Source: Saccharospirillum alexandrii_A
GTDB taxonomy: Bacteria; Pseudomonadota; Gammaproteobacteria; Pseudomonadales; Natronospirillaceae
Reading direction: 5' to 3'
DNA length: 64,000 nt
Assembly: GCF_043641555.1 (NCBI RefSeq)
Contig: NZ_JBHZRJ010000002.1
Location: 434,001 to 498,000 of the forward strand
Under the pieces are notes generated by a model, which searched no databases, had not been told where the DNA came from, and was given only the letters and a program-made list of their open reading frames with translations. How positions within the stretch are numbered: position 1 is the stretch's first letter; every line of letters starts with the position of its first letter. The position numbers were made by a program, and so were the translations under genes. Below, one piece after another: positions 34,628 through 42,453 of the stretch.

Positions 34628-34975
34628 CTAACCAGCGACAGGGCCGGCGATCACCCGTCGTTGTTGCCGCAATTCTGTCGCCTGAACGGTACGGCTTTGC
34701 TGCAGCTCCGACAGGCTGGCCAGCACAGACACATAAAGTTCTAGCAGACATTCGACGCGCCGCTTCAGAGCAGGACTTGCCAGGCCGGCGTTCAGCACCT
34801 GATCATTGATACGTTTCAGGACGTCGTTGACAGCATCGTCCCAGCGCTCCAGATCATCCAGCGATTGCATGTCCTGCAGCTCAAAGCCCTGAACAATCAG
34901 ATCGTTGGTCTGGGCCAGCAGGGTATCCTCCGACACCCTGAACGGACCTATGGCTGTGGTTTGCAACATCGCCAT
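34628..34975 (-). CDS. fliT: FliT-like flagellar chaperone (putative)
   Basis: A 115-residue helical protein directly after fliS, the usual place of fliT, the chaperone for FliD. It has two predicted long helices (ERWDDAVNDVLKRINDQV; ALKRRVECLLELYVSVLASL). Sequence identity to FliT is not obvious, so the call rests on position, size and helical character. The ATG at 34975 (MAMLQTTAIGPF) lies one base past the fliS stop. Confidence 0.6.
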   Translation of the reverse strand: MAMLQTTAIGPFRVSEDTLLAQTNDLIVQGFELQDMQSLDDLERWDDAVNDVLKRINDQVLNAGLASPALKRRVECLLELYVSVLASLSELQQSRTVQATELRQQRRVIAGPVAG

Positions 34976-34976
34976 T

Positions 34977-35381
34977 TTATTCACCTGGCCGGTTCTGAGC
35001 CAGGGTTTCATCGCGTATGGCATCCCAAGACGATTTGATCTGTGACAGCAATCCGGCGACTTCGTCCAGAATCGCCTCATCATTGCGCGCATTGGCTTCA
35101 AACAGGCGACGCAGCATGTAGTCGTACAACCGCTCAAGGTTCAGCGCTAACTCACCGGTATCAGTGTTCAGGCTGTCCTGCAGACCACCGACAATGTCGA
35201 TTGCAGAGTTGATCATTCTGGATTTCTTGTCGTATTCCTTGCGAGCCATATGCCCCTTGGCGGTGGATATCCGGGCAAGTGCACCTTCGAAAAGCAGTTG
35301 AATCAGCTTATGGGGGTCGGCGTCCATAATGGAGGTTTCAGTACTGACCGACTGGTACTGCTTAATCCCCTGTGCGTACAT
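34977..35381 (-). CDS. fliS: Flagellin export chaperone FliS
   Basis: A 134-residue four-helix chaperone that binds the flagellin C-terminus. Family motifs: MYAQGIKQYQSVSTETSIMD, DPHKLIQLLFEGALARI, and ALNLERLYDYMLRRLFEAN. The start at 35381 is preceded by GAGGAAAC; the frame is open 28 codons upstream. Here fliS is separated from fliD by about 12 kb of other genes and sits beside flrA. Confidence 0.95.
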   Translation of the reverse strand: MYAQGIKQYQSVSTETSIMDADPHKLIQLLFEGALARISTAKGHMARKEYDKKSRMINSAIDIVGGLQDSLNTDTGELALNLERLYDYMLRRLFEANARNDEAILDEVAGLLSQIKSSWDAIRDETLAQNRPGE

Positions 35382-35767
35382 AGTGTTTCCTCTCAGACCA
35401 CTGGATGTTTTTTTCACCACAGCCTCCCCGGTAAACATTGATCTGCCTTGCCCCAGGGAGAGCATCTGGATACTCCCCCGCGTGGCTCTGCGCGCATCAC
35501 TGATCGCCGAACAAGCTTAATCCATGTAGCGGCACTGTGCCGGAATTGTTGAGTGTTTTTTTGAGATGCGATACCTGCTATCGAGCAACGCCGGGTAACG
35601 ACCGATGTAAAACTGGCACACCCTTGGCAATACCTCTGTCAATGAACGAAAAAACGGCCAGTCTCGCGCCAAACCGGAGACTCATTGCCGCTTTTTCACG
35701 ACCGGCGGCTACATTTTGACCGCCAGACACTGGCAGCGGCCTGGCCGCTCACCCTTAAAGGTGCGTT
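35382..35767. other. fliS / TPR-methyltransferase divergent intergenic region
   Basis: 386 bases without a convincing gene. It contains a GCGGCACTGTGCCG palindrome near 35528-35541 and a possible sigma-54 site at 35614-35629. A second GG-N10-GC spacing (TGGCAGCGGCCTGGCC) lies within a palindrome near 35730, too close to the gene to be convincing. No clear fliS promoter was found. Confidence 0.5.
35614..35629 (+). promoter_or_regulatory. Candidate sigma-54 promoter for the TPR-methyltransferase
   Basis: TGGCACACCCTTGGCA keeps GG and GC 12 bases apart; one mismatch from the TTGC box. It lies about 140 bases before the gene. If real, the gene would be under FlrA or FlrC control. Confidence 0.35.
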
Positions 35768-37843
35768 ATGAGACACTCATCGCAGGCGCTGGCGACACCG
35801 GGGCAGACATCGGCTCTGTCGACGGCGACACCAACCGACACCCTGGCTGAACTGGATCAACAGGCGCGGCACTATTACGAACTGAGCCTGAGCGACCGGG
35901 TGAGCAATGAGCACACGGCCCAGTACCGGGGTCAGGCTCGGGCGATCGCCCAACAGTTGCTCGACCGTCAGTCTACTTATTCGCCAGCGCTCAACCTACT
36001 GGGGCGTATTGCCCTGGACGAGGGCTTTTACGAGCGAGCCGAGCACTACCTGCAATTTGCGTTGAACCAGACGCCGGACGATGCCGGTTGCTGGTATTCT
36101 CTAGGCCATGTAAAGCTGGCTACGGGGCACTACGACGACGCGCTCGCCCACTTCAGCCGCAGCCTGGAGCTGGCTCCCGAAGAAACCCGGGCCGCCACCT
36201 CTCTGGTATACACCTTTGCACGCCAGGGCAATGTGGTGCAGGCGTTCAACGGCTATCGCCAACTGTTTCAGCTGCACCCCAACGACGCGCACATCCGCGC
36301 GAAACTGTTTGAGGTGTCCCGGCATATTCAGGCCGACAGCTACCAGCCTGCGCTGGCAGACGACGTTGTTCGCTGGCTGAAACTCGACAAAGTCGATCAC
36401 GATGGGCTAGCACCGTTAACCGCGTCGCTGCTGCGGCACAAATATCAGCTCGACGACCCCAATGCCGTTGTAGACCTGCAGGATCTTGCACGGGACGATA
36501 TGCTCGGTCTTGCACTGAATACACTGTATTTCAGCCAGGCAGAGCTGGAGGACTTTCTGATCCAGGTGCGCAAGCAGGTGTTGCTCAATTGCCTTGCCCA
36601 GCAATTCTCCGACCCGGCGTTGTTGCGCCTGGCAGCGGCGTTTGTGGTTCAGGGCATCCACAATGAGCACGTCTGGGCGCAGGATGACGAGGAGCAATCT
36701 CTGCTTAGCGCCCTGAGGGAGTTGCTGGACACCGCCCTGTCTACCCCCGAGCCGCAACCAGCCGATCTGACCAGCGCATTGCTGATGTATGGCATGTATG
36801 AACCACTGCACCAGCTAGCACACAGTGAACAGCTCGCTCGCATTGCCTTGAACCGGTGGCCAAGCTATGTCCGGCCGATCATTCGTCGCTGCGTGATAGA
36901 ACTGCAGGAAGAACTGACTCTGGCAATGGACATTGAACAGCTGACGCCGATCCGCGATAGCATTTCGCGCGAAGTGCGTCAGCAATACGAAGAAAACCCC
37001 TACCCGCGCTGGCTGCATCTGGGTTACAACACCCCAACCAACTACGGTCGGGCACTTGAAGCAGAGCTGGAAGGCTTCAGAGCACCGCAGTTCTTTAATA
37101 TGGGGACGATAAAGATTCTGGTCGCCGGTTCGGGCACAGGCCGGCATGCTTTGCATGTGGCCCGCTATTTTCGCAACGTTGAAGTGACCGCCGTGGACCT
37201 GAGTGCGCGCAGCCTGGCCTATTCAAAGCGTATGGCCGAACGCCATGGCATCCATAATGTTCGCTTTCTGCAGGCCGACATTCTTGAACTGGATCAGCTC
37301 GACGAACGCTTTCATGTGATTGAATGCTCAGGTGTACTGCACCACATGAGCGACCCGGAACAAGGGCTAAAAGCGCTGCAGCGCCGGCTGGAAGCCAATG
37401 GCCTGTTGAAAATCGGGCTATACAGCGAGCGCGCCCGGAGAATTGTTAGCCAGGCTCAGAGGCAAATAGCGCAATTGGGGTATACCGCCCGTCAGGCAGA
37501 CATCCGTCGCTTTCGCGAGCACCTGCTGCAAAAACGGCTGGAAGGAGACTACAGCGCTCTGCTAAAAAGCCGGGATTTTTACTCCACCAGCGGCTGCCGG
37601 GATCTGCTGTTTCACGTTCAGGAGCATTGCTACTCGCCCGCCAGCATAAAAACCCTGCTCGATCAGAATGCGCTCAAATTTTTGGGGTTTGTGCTGTCAC
37701 CCGACGCCCGGCGGATGTTCTTGGCCAGCGTAAACAACCAGCGCCCTGCCCTGACCAACCTGAACGACTGGGAGGCGTTTGAGAAAACCCATCCGGACAC
37801 CTTCGCTGGTATGTTGCAATTTTACGTGCAGGCGCAGGACTGA
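35768..37843 (+). CDS. TPR-domain SAM-dependent methyltransferase
   Basis: A 691-residue protein: tetratricopeptide repeats at ~70-185 (ALNLLGRIALDEGFYERAEH; WYSLGHVKLATGHYDDALAH), a helical middle, a YEENPYPRW signature (407-415), then a class I methyltransferase (~448-560) with motif I LVAGSGTGRHALHVA, acidic AVDLSARSLAYSK and IECSGVLHHM. The substrate is unknown. Its place beside fliS and near a giant flagellin suggests a flagellar protein substrate, but only by location. It is convergent with mscS. Confidence 0.85.
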   Translation: MRHSSQALATPGQTSALSTATPTDTLAELDQQARHYYELSLSDRVSNEHTAQYRGQARAIAQQLLDRQSTYSPALNLLGRIALDEGFYERAEHYLQFALNQTPDDAGCWYSLGHVKLATGHYDDALAHFSRSLELAPEETRAATSLVYTFARQGNVVQAFNGYRQLFQLHPNDAHIRAKLFEVSRHIQADSYQPALADDVVRWLKLDKVDHDGLAPLTASLLRHKYQLDDPNAVVDLQDLARDDMLGLALNTLYFSQAELEDFLIQVRKQVLLNCLAQQFSDPALLRLAAAFVVQGIHNEHVWAQDDEEQSLLSALRELLDTALSTPEPQPADLTSALLMYGMYEPLHQLAHSEQLARIALNRWPSYVRPIIRRCVIELQEELTLAMDIEQLTPIRDSISREVRQQYEENPYPRWLHLGYNTPTNYGRALEAELEGFRAPQFFNMGTIKILVAGSGTGRHALHVARYFRNVEVTAVDLSARSLAYSKRMAERHGIHNVRFLQADILELDQLDERFHVIECSGVLHHMSDPEQGLKALQRRLEANGLLKIGLYSERARRIVSQAQRQIAQLGYTARQADIRRFREHLLQKRLEGDYSALLKSRDFYSTSGCRDLLFHVQEHCYSPASIKTLLDQNALKFLGFVLSPDARRMFLASVNNQRPALTNLNDWEAFEKTHPDTFAGMLQFYVQAQD

Positions 37844-37851
37844 ACATGAGC

Positions 37852-37871
37852 AGCCCGCTCGGAGGCGGGCT
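37852..37871. terminator. Hairpin between convergent genes
   Basis: AGCCCGC and GCGGGCT form a 7-bp GC-rich stem with a 6-base loop between the TPR-methyltransferase and mscS genes. No T run follows on either strand, so it may act only as a weak or Rho-assisted stop. Confidence 0.4.
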
Positions 37872-37885
37872 GGCGGCAACGGCCA

Positions 37886-39007
37886 TCAGTTACTTTGCTG
37901 AGGTTCCGGGCCGGCTTCTGACTCGGCTTCGGCCATATGAATGGTGTGTGTCGGGAAGGCAAACTCGGCCCCATGGCCCTCAACGATATCGATGATTTTC
38001 AGCAGGATATCCTGCTTGATTTCATGAAATTCCTTCCACACTACCGTTTTGGTAAAGGTATAGATGAAGAACTCAATCGATGAAGCGGCAAACTTGTTCA
38101 GATGCACCATAAGCAACTGATCCTGATCAATCGCCTCGTGTTCTTTCAACATGGCTTCCACATCGGCAACAATGGCGGCTACTTTTCCGGCATCGCAATA
38201 ACGCACCCCAATGTTTTCATTGATACGGCGGTTGAACATCCGCGACGGGTTTTCAACCGTGATGTTGGCGAAGGTGGCATTGGGCACATAGATCGGTCGC
38301 TTATCAAAGGTTCTGATGCGGGTGAGACGCCAGCCGATATTCTCGACCGTTCCTTCAATATCCTGGTCCGGCGACCGGACCCAGTCCCCCACCCGAAAGG
38401 GCTGATCCAGGTAAATCATCAGGCCACCAAAGAAATTGGCCAGCAAATCCTTGGCGGCAAAACCCACCGCGATGCCGCCAATACCGCCAAACGCCAGCAC
38501 ACCGGATACGCTGAACCCCAGGCTCTGCAGGACGACGAGTGCAGAAGTGATGAGCACGGAAAGCCGCATCAGCTTGCCAAGTGCGGAGGCCGTCGTGGCA
38601 TCCATGGGCTTTGAAGCATGGTTCGGGTCCTGAACCATTTCTTCGCCCTTGCGGATGAAACTGACCATAAACCAGGCAAACACCAGTACAAAGGTCACCG
38701 ACCGCACCGGTTCGACAAAATCGAAAATGGGCTCGTTCGACACTCGACGAACCACATCCGTCGCCAGTAACAAGCCGTTCAACCAGATGAAAAGCCTGAC
38801 CGGCTTGCGCGCCGCGCCAATCAGCAGATCGTCCCAGAAGGTGTTCGTCCTCTTTGACGATTTTTCCAGCTTGTCGAACACCTTCTTGATCGCAAAACTG
38901 ACCAGTGTGGTCAGCAACACAATCACAAACACCTGGATGATCCAGGTATGCTCCTTACCGATATTCAACGCGCTGGTCACCCAACCGACCAGAGTTTCCA
39001 TGTCCAT
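37886..39007 (-). CDS. MscS-family mechanosensitive channel
   Basis: A 373-residue inner-membrane protein with about four N-terminal helices and the MscS pore/beta core: VSGVLAFGGIGGIAVGFAAKDLLANFFGGL, split around residue ~185, then PFRVGDWV and VPNATFANITVENPSR. The size and extra helices fit the YnaI/YbdG-like branch. It releases osmolytes on hypo-osmotic shock. The tail is Glu/Ala-rich. A single gene with its own upstream spacer. Confidence 0.92.
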   Translation of the reverse strand: MDMETLVGWVTSALNIGKEHTWIIQVFVIVLLTTLVSFAIKKVFDKLEKSSKRTNTFWDDLLIGAARKPVRLFIWLNGLLLATDVVRRVSNEPIFDFVEPVRSVTFVLVFAWFMVSFIRKGEEMVQDPNHASKPMDATTASALGKLMRLSVLITSALVVLQSLGFSVSGVLAFGGIGGIAVGFAAKDLLANFFGGLMIYLDQPFRVGDWVRSPDQDIEGTVENIGWRLTRIRTFDKRPIYVPNATFANITVENPSRMFNRRINENIGVRYCDAGKVAAIVADVEAMLKEHEAIDQDQLLMVHLNKFAASSIEFFIYTFTKTVVWKEFHEIKQDILLKIIDIVEGHGAEFAFPTHTIHMAEAESEAGPEPQQSN

Positions 39008-39129
39008 CTGACGTCAGACCTCTAAACCGAATATTGACTAAAACAGACCCGACAAGGCGAGCCCGCCACAGGCGTCGCAATGTACCGGTTAATCGAATAA
39101 ATGTGTAGGTTGGAATTGAGCAGGAACTG

Positions 39130-39414
39130 CTATGCGGCGGCTTTGCGAACCGTTGGCAGCCAGCCTGTCATCAGCTTGATCCAGGCATAGGCTGAAATTG
39201 AGCCGAACAATATGACGGTGGACATCTCGAAACCGGAATCAACCAGCAGAACAATCAGCCCCAACTGAACAGCATACCCGCTGAGCAGGGCGCACCAGCG
39301 GCAAAATATGGAGGAACGCGACCATTCGTACCAGCAAACCAGCGGCACAAACAGGAAGGCGACGCCCCATTGGCAAGCCTGAAAGAAAGAGACTAATGAG
39401 AAAGATTCAATCAT
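39130..39414 (-). CDS. Small membrane protein of unknown function
   Basis: 94 residues with three probable membrane helices (~12-28, ~40-60, ~63-82) and two cysteines in IFCRWCALL. No family recognised. It stands alone between mscS and the cyclase gene. Confidence 0.6.
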   Translation of the reverse strand: MIESFSLVSFFQACQWGVAFLFVPLVCWYEWSRSSIFCRWCALLSGYAVQLGLIVLLVDSGFEMSTVILFGSISAYAWIKLMTGWLPTVRKAAA

Positions 39415-39697
39415 CGAAACATTCTAACGCCTTTAGGCCCGCCGTTACAGGCCCGCAGCCAATCTTTAACGTTAACTGACGCACAGTTCAGCCATTACCA
39501 GGTACTATTGACTCATTGGCATTTCCAAATTGTGACGTAAATCACCGTTAGTACCCCTCTGCTCAGCAATCGGATGGGCATCGATCAAAGACAGGGCATG
39601 TGCAGGCTCACCAGAAACGCCGGGGCATGATAATATTACCGGGGAAATACATGAGCGCTGCAAAGCGGAGTCAACCGGAAAACCACGTGAACCTCTG

Positions 39698-41119
39698 ATG
39701 AAATGGCATTTTGGACACAAGCTCGCCCTGATCATGACCATGCTGGTCTTGCTGGCTTCGTGCATTCTTGGCTATACACTGGTGTACCGGCAGTTTTCAA
39801 TGATGCAGACACAGTTTGTAGACACCGGGAACAGCTTGTCATCACAGCTGGCCGCCGCCTCGGTTGAGCTTGTATTCACCGAAGACCAGCTCAGCCTCGC
39901 CAGCCTGGTATTTTCACTCAGCGACCAACCCTCTGTCGTCGCCGCTAGCGTGGTCAACCGGGATGGTGAAGTGCTGGCAGAAGCGGGTTATTCACTGCCT
40001 GCCATGAACGCAGACCAGGCTTATCGTAGCCAGGGCCAGGTAGAAACCAACGAAGAAACGGTATGGTTCTATTCACCTGTCGTGTTCCGGGGTGTCAGCG
40101 GAGGTGCCGCCTGGGTAGGTCTCGACCGGTCCGAGATGATTGCCGGCCAGCGTTCAATTATTCGTTCCGGCATCGTCGTCGTCCTTCTGCTGGTGTTATC
40201 CATTACCCTTATCGCGATTCGACTGGGCCAATCACTGGCCAAGCCGGTGCGCGATCTGATTGAGGGTACCCGCGCTATCGAGTCTGGCCACTACGGCTTT
40301 CGAATTCGTGGTCAGCACCAGGGAGAATTCAGCGACCTGACCCAGTCGTTTAACCACATGTCAGCCGAACTGGAACAAAAACAACGGGTTGAACAGCTGT
40401 TTTCCCGCTTTGTCAGCGATCCGGTCGCCGCCCGCTACATGGCTCAGGATAATGTTGAACTGGCCCGGGAAGGCAAGCGCGTCGACGCCAGCATTCTCTT
40501 TGTCGACCTGGTGGGGTATACCGCGTTCAGCGAGGGGCGCCACCCGGAGGAAACCGCCGAGGTGCTCAACCTCTACTTCACCGAATTTGCCAACACCTGC
40601 CACGAATTCCATGGCAACGTCGATAAATACATCGGCGATTGCGCAATGCTCGTATTCGGCTGCCCGCAATCGGACCCCGAACATCGCTTCCACGCCATGG
40701 AGTGCGCCCTGCAAATACGCGATCGAATCACTGCCATGAACCGGGAGCGCGCACAGGCCAATCAACCCTGCCTTACGATTCGCATTGGAGTGAGCGGCGG
40801 CACGGTACTGGCGGGTTTGCTCGGCTCTCATGAACGAATGCAATATACGGTCATTGGTGAGCCCGCGAACCTGGCCTCCCGCCTCTGTGACCTGGCAGAC
40901 TCAGGCCAGGTGGTTACCGACGGAAATTTCTATTCAATGCTCAATCAGCGGCACCCCTTGCTTACCCATGCCAATGAATCGCATCAGATCAAGGGCTTGC
41001 AAAGCAGTGTGGACGTATTAACCGTCAATGCCTGGGCCGACACGCCAGCCAAAAACGCCCGCGATGAAGCTGGCGCGGATTCGGTTCCCGAGCCCAGCGC
41101 CAGGGAGCCACAGTCATGA
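39698..41119 (+). CDS. Membrane-bound class III adenylate/guanylate cyclase
   Basis: 473 residues: N-terminal membrane helix, periplasmic sensor region (~30-150), second helix (~155-175), HAMP linker (~176-228; AKPVRDLIEGTRAIESGHYG), then a class III cyclase domain (~260-440). Both metal aspartates are visible (ILFVDLVGYTAFSE, KYIGDCAMLVFG), and a lysine precedes the second. The asparagine of the transition-state pair is in PANLASRL. The product is probably cAMP, though specificity is not certain. It overlaps the downstream lipoprotein by ATGA, implying a joint function. Confidence 0.9.
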   Translation: MKWHFGHKLALIMTMLVLLASCILGYTLVYRQFSMMQTQFVDTGNSLSSQLAAASVELVFTEDQLSLASLVFSLSDQPSVVAASVVNRDGEVLAEAGYSLPAMNADQAYRSQGQVETNEETVWFYSPVVFRGVSGGAAWVGLDRSEMIAGQRSIIRSGIVVVLLLVLSITLIAIRLGQSLAKPVRDLIEGTRAIESGHYGFRIRGQHQGEFSDLTQSFNHMSAELEQKQRVEQLFSRFVSDPVAARYMAQDNVELAREGKRVDASILFVDLVGYTAFSEGRHPEETAEVLNLYFTEFANTCHEFHGNVDKYIGDCAMLVFGCPQSDPEHRFHAMECALQIRDRITAMNRERAQANQPCLTIRIGVSGGTVLAGLLGSHERMQYTVIGEPANLASRLCDLADSGQVVTDGNFYSMLNQRHPLLTHANESHQIKGLQSSVDVLTVNAWADTPAKNARDEAGADSVPEPSAREPQS

Positions 41120-42153
41120 TCCGCCTGTTTCTGACGTTGAGCTTCGCCCTTCTGCTGGCTGGCTGCGCCCAGTTTTACGCACAACAAAGCAATGTAAACG
41201 AACAAGTCGATACCTGGGTTGAAGACCACCAGTACGATAAAGCCCTGGCAACCATCAATGCCATGGACCCCGATCATGAGGCCTACCTTGAGCTACGCCA
41301 GCGCTCAAGCGTTATTGAACAAAGACGATCCGACTACATCGACGAACAACTCGACAGCGCCAGCCGCCACGAAGCCAATAACGACTGGGCAGGCGCCATT
41401 GCGGTGCTGGACGAGGCCCTGGCCAATCTGCCGGAAGCGCCAGAATTGCTGTCACAACGCCGCGAATATGATCAACGCCGCCTAAATAGCATTAACCGCA
41501 GTGAAAATGCCATACTGCTGGCCCGCGCCCGCTACTTGCTGGCCATTCGCGACAGCGAAGAGAGCCTGCTGAAAGCAACGCCCAATAACTTTTTTACCCA
41601 GCAACGCTATCGAACGTTTCAACAAGAGCTGAAAACCATCTCACGGCGACTTTATGCCTCCGGCCGGCAAGCGCTGTATGAAAACGACTCTTTCCGTGCT
41701 GTGCAGGCATTAACCCTGTCAAACCGGCTGTCGCCCAACGAGTTGAGTCAGGAATTGCTGAATAGCATTCAGCAAGCCCAGCAGACGGAACGCCAGGAAG
41801 CCAGAACCCAAGAGGCTGCTGTCGCCGAACAACAGTGGCCGCAACTGAAAGAAGCCTTTGCATTGAGCATGTCTCTGAACGATCTGACGGGTGCAAGACG
41901 CCTGCTCAATGAAATGATGGAACTCGACCCTGAAAAAGCGGAGCCGATGCGTGAAGAGCTCGATATCCGCCTGGCCAGTGAATCCGCCCTGCTCAAGGAA
42001 CGGGGCGAATTGCTCTATAGTCAGGGTTTTCTGGGCGAGGCGCTGGATGTCTGGGAAGAAGCCCTGACCCTGACGCCCAACGACACCGAGCTGCAAGCCA
42101 ATGCCGAGCGGGCCAGAACCTTCCTGACGAACTTGGATCGCTGGTCGAACTAG
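41116..42153 (+). CDS. TPR-containing lipoprotein
   Basis: 345 residues. A signal peptide with lipobox LLLAGC (Cys 17) predicts a lipid anchor. The mature part is helical with TPR-like segments (DYIDEQLDSASRHEANNDWA; GELLYSQGFLGEALDVWEEA). It is translationally coupled to the cyclase; it may feed the periplasmic sensor region of that protein, which is an inference from the overlap. Confidence 0.82.
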   Translation: MIRLFLTLSFALLLAGCAQFYAQQSNVNEQVDTWVEDHQYDKALATINAMDPDHEAYLELRQRSSVIEQRRSDYIDEQLDSASRHEANNDWAGAIAVLDEALANLPEAPELLSQRREYDQRRLNSINRSENAILLARARYLLAIRDSEESLLKATPNNFFTQQRYRTFQQELKTISRRLYASGRQALYENDSFRAVQALTLSNRLSPNELSQELLNSIQQAQQTERQEARTQEAAVAEQQWPQLKEAFALSMSLNDLTGARRLLNEMMELDPEKAEPMREELDIRLASESALLKERGELLYSQGFLGEALDVWEEALTLTPNDTELQANAERARTFLTNLDRWSN

Positions 42154-42157
42154 TGGC

Positions 42158-42352
42158 TCAACGGGCCTTAACCTGAACCTCCCCACAGCGACTGCACCGG
42201 TACCGGGTGACCAGTTTTCCAGCTTTCACATCGAACTGAGGCTGGTTATCAACCTCCCAGCGATGATGGCCGTGCTTGCACAGGGTAGTAGCTTTGGCTT
42301 TGTTCTTTCGCGCTTGCTTGCGAGCGGCGTCCAGCGAGCGAATATCGGCCAT
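42158..42352 (-). CDS. Small putative zinc-ribbon protein
   Basis: 64 residues. A basic N-terminus (AARKQARKNKAKATT) is followed by CKHGHHRW and CSRCGEV, giving Cys/His pairs that could bind zinc. A strong GAGGAG ribosome-binding site precedes the ATG. Divergent from rnb. No function known; nucleic-acid binding is plausible. Confidence 0.75.
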   Translation of the reverse strand: MADIRSLDAARKQARKNKAKATTLCKHGHHRWEVDNQPQFDVKAGKLVTRYRCSRCGEVQVKAR

Positions 42353-42406
42353 GACTGGCTCCTCGAATTTTACCAGCATAGCTTATCAAAAAGCCGGCTG
42401 TTTCCG

Positions 42407-42412
42407 GTATAC
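42407..42412 (+). promoter_or_regulatory. Candidate -10 of the rnb promoter
   Basis: TATACT, 41 bases before the rnb ATG. The -35 region (TTATCA or TATCAA at 18-19 bases) is poor, so this is a tentative call. Confidence 0.4.
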
Positions 42413-42453
42413 TGCGCGCCCACAACGAAATGCGAACCCGATTCAGGTCCTCT

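Noticed and set aside
35525..35545. Possible sigma-54 promoter for fliS around CCGGCACAGTGCCGC
   Set aside because: The GG-GC spacing is one base short of the required 12, and the sequence is better explained as a palindrome.
35537..35719. 60-codon plus-strand frame in the fliS upstream region
   Set aside because: No ribosome-binding site or similarity; it overlaps the putative regulatory region.
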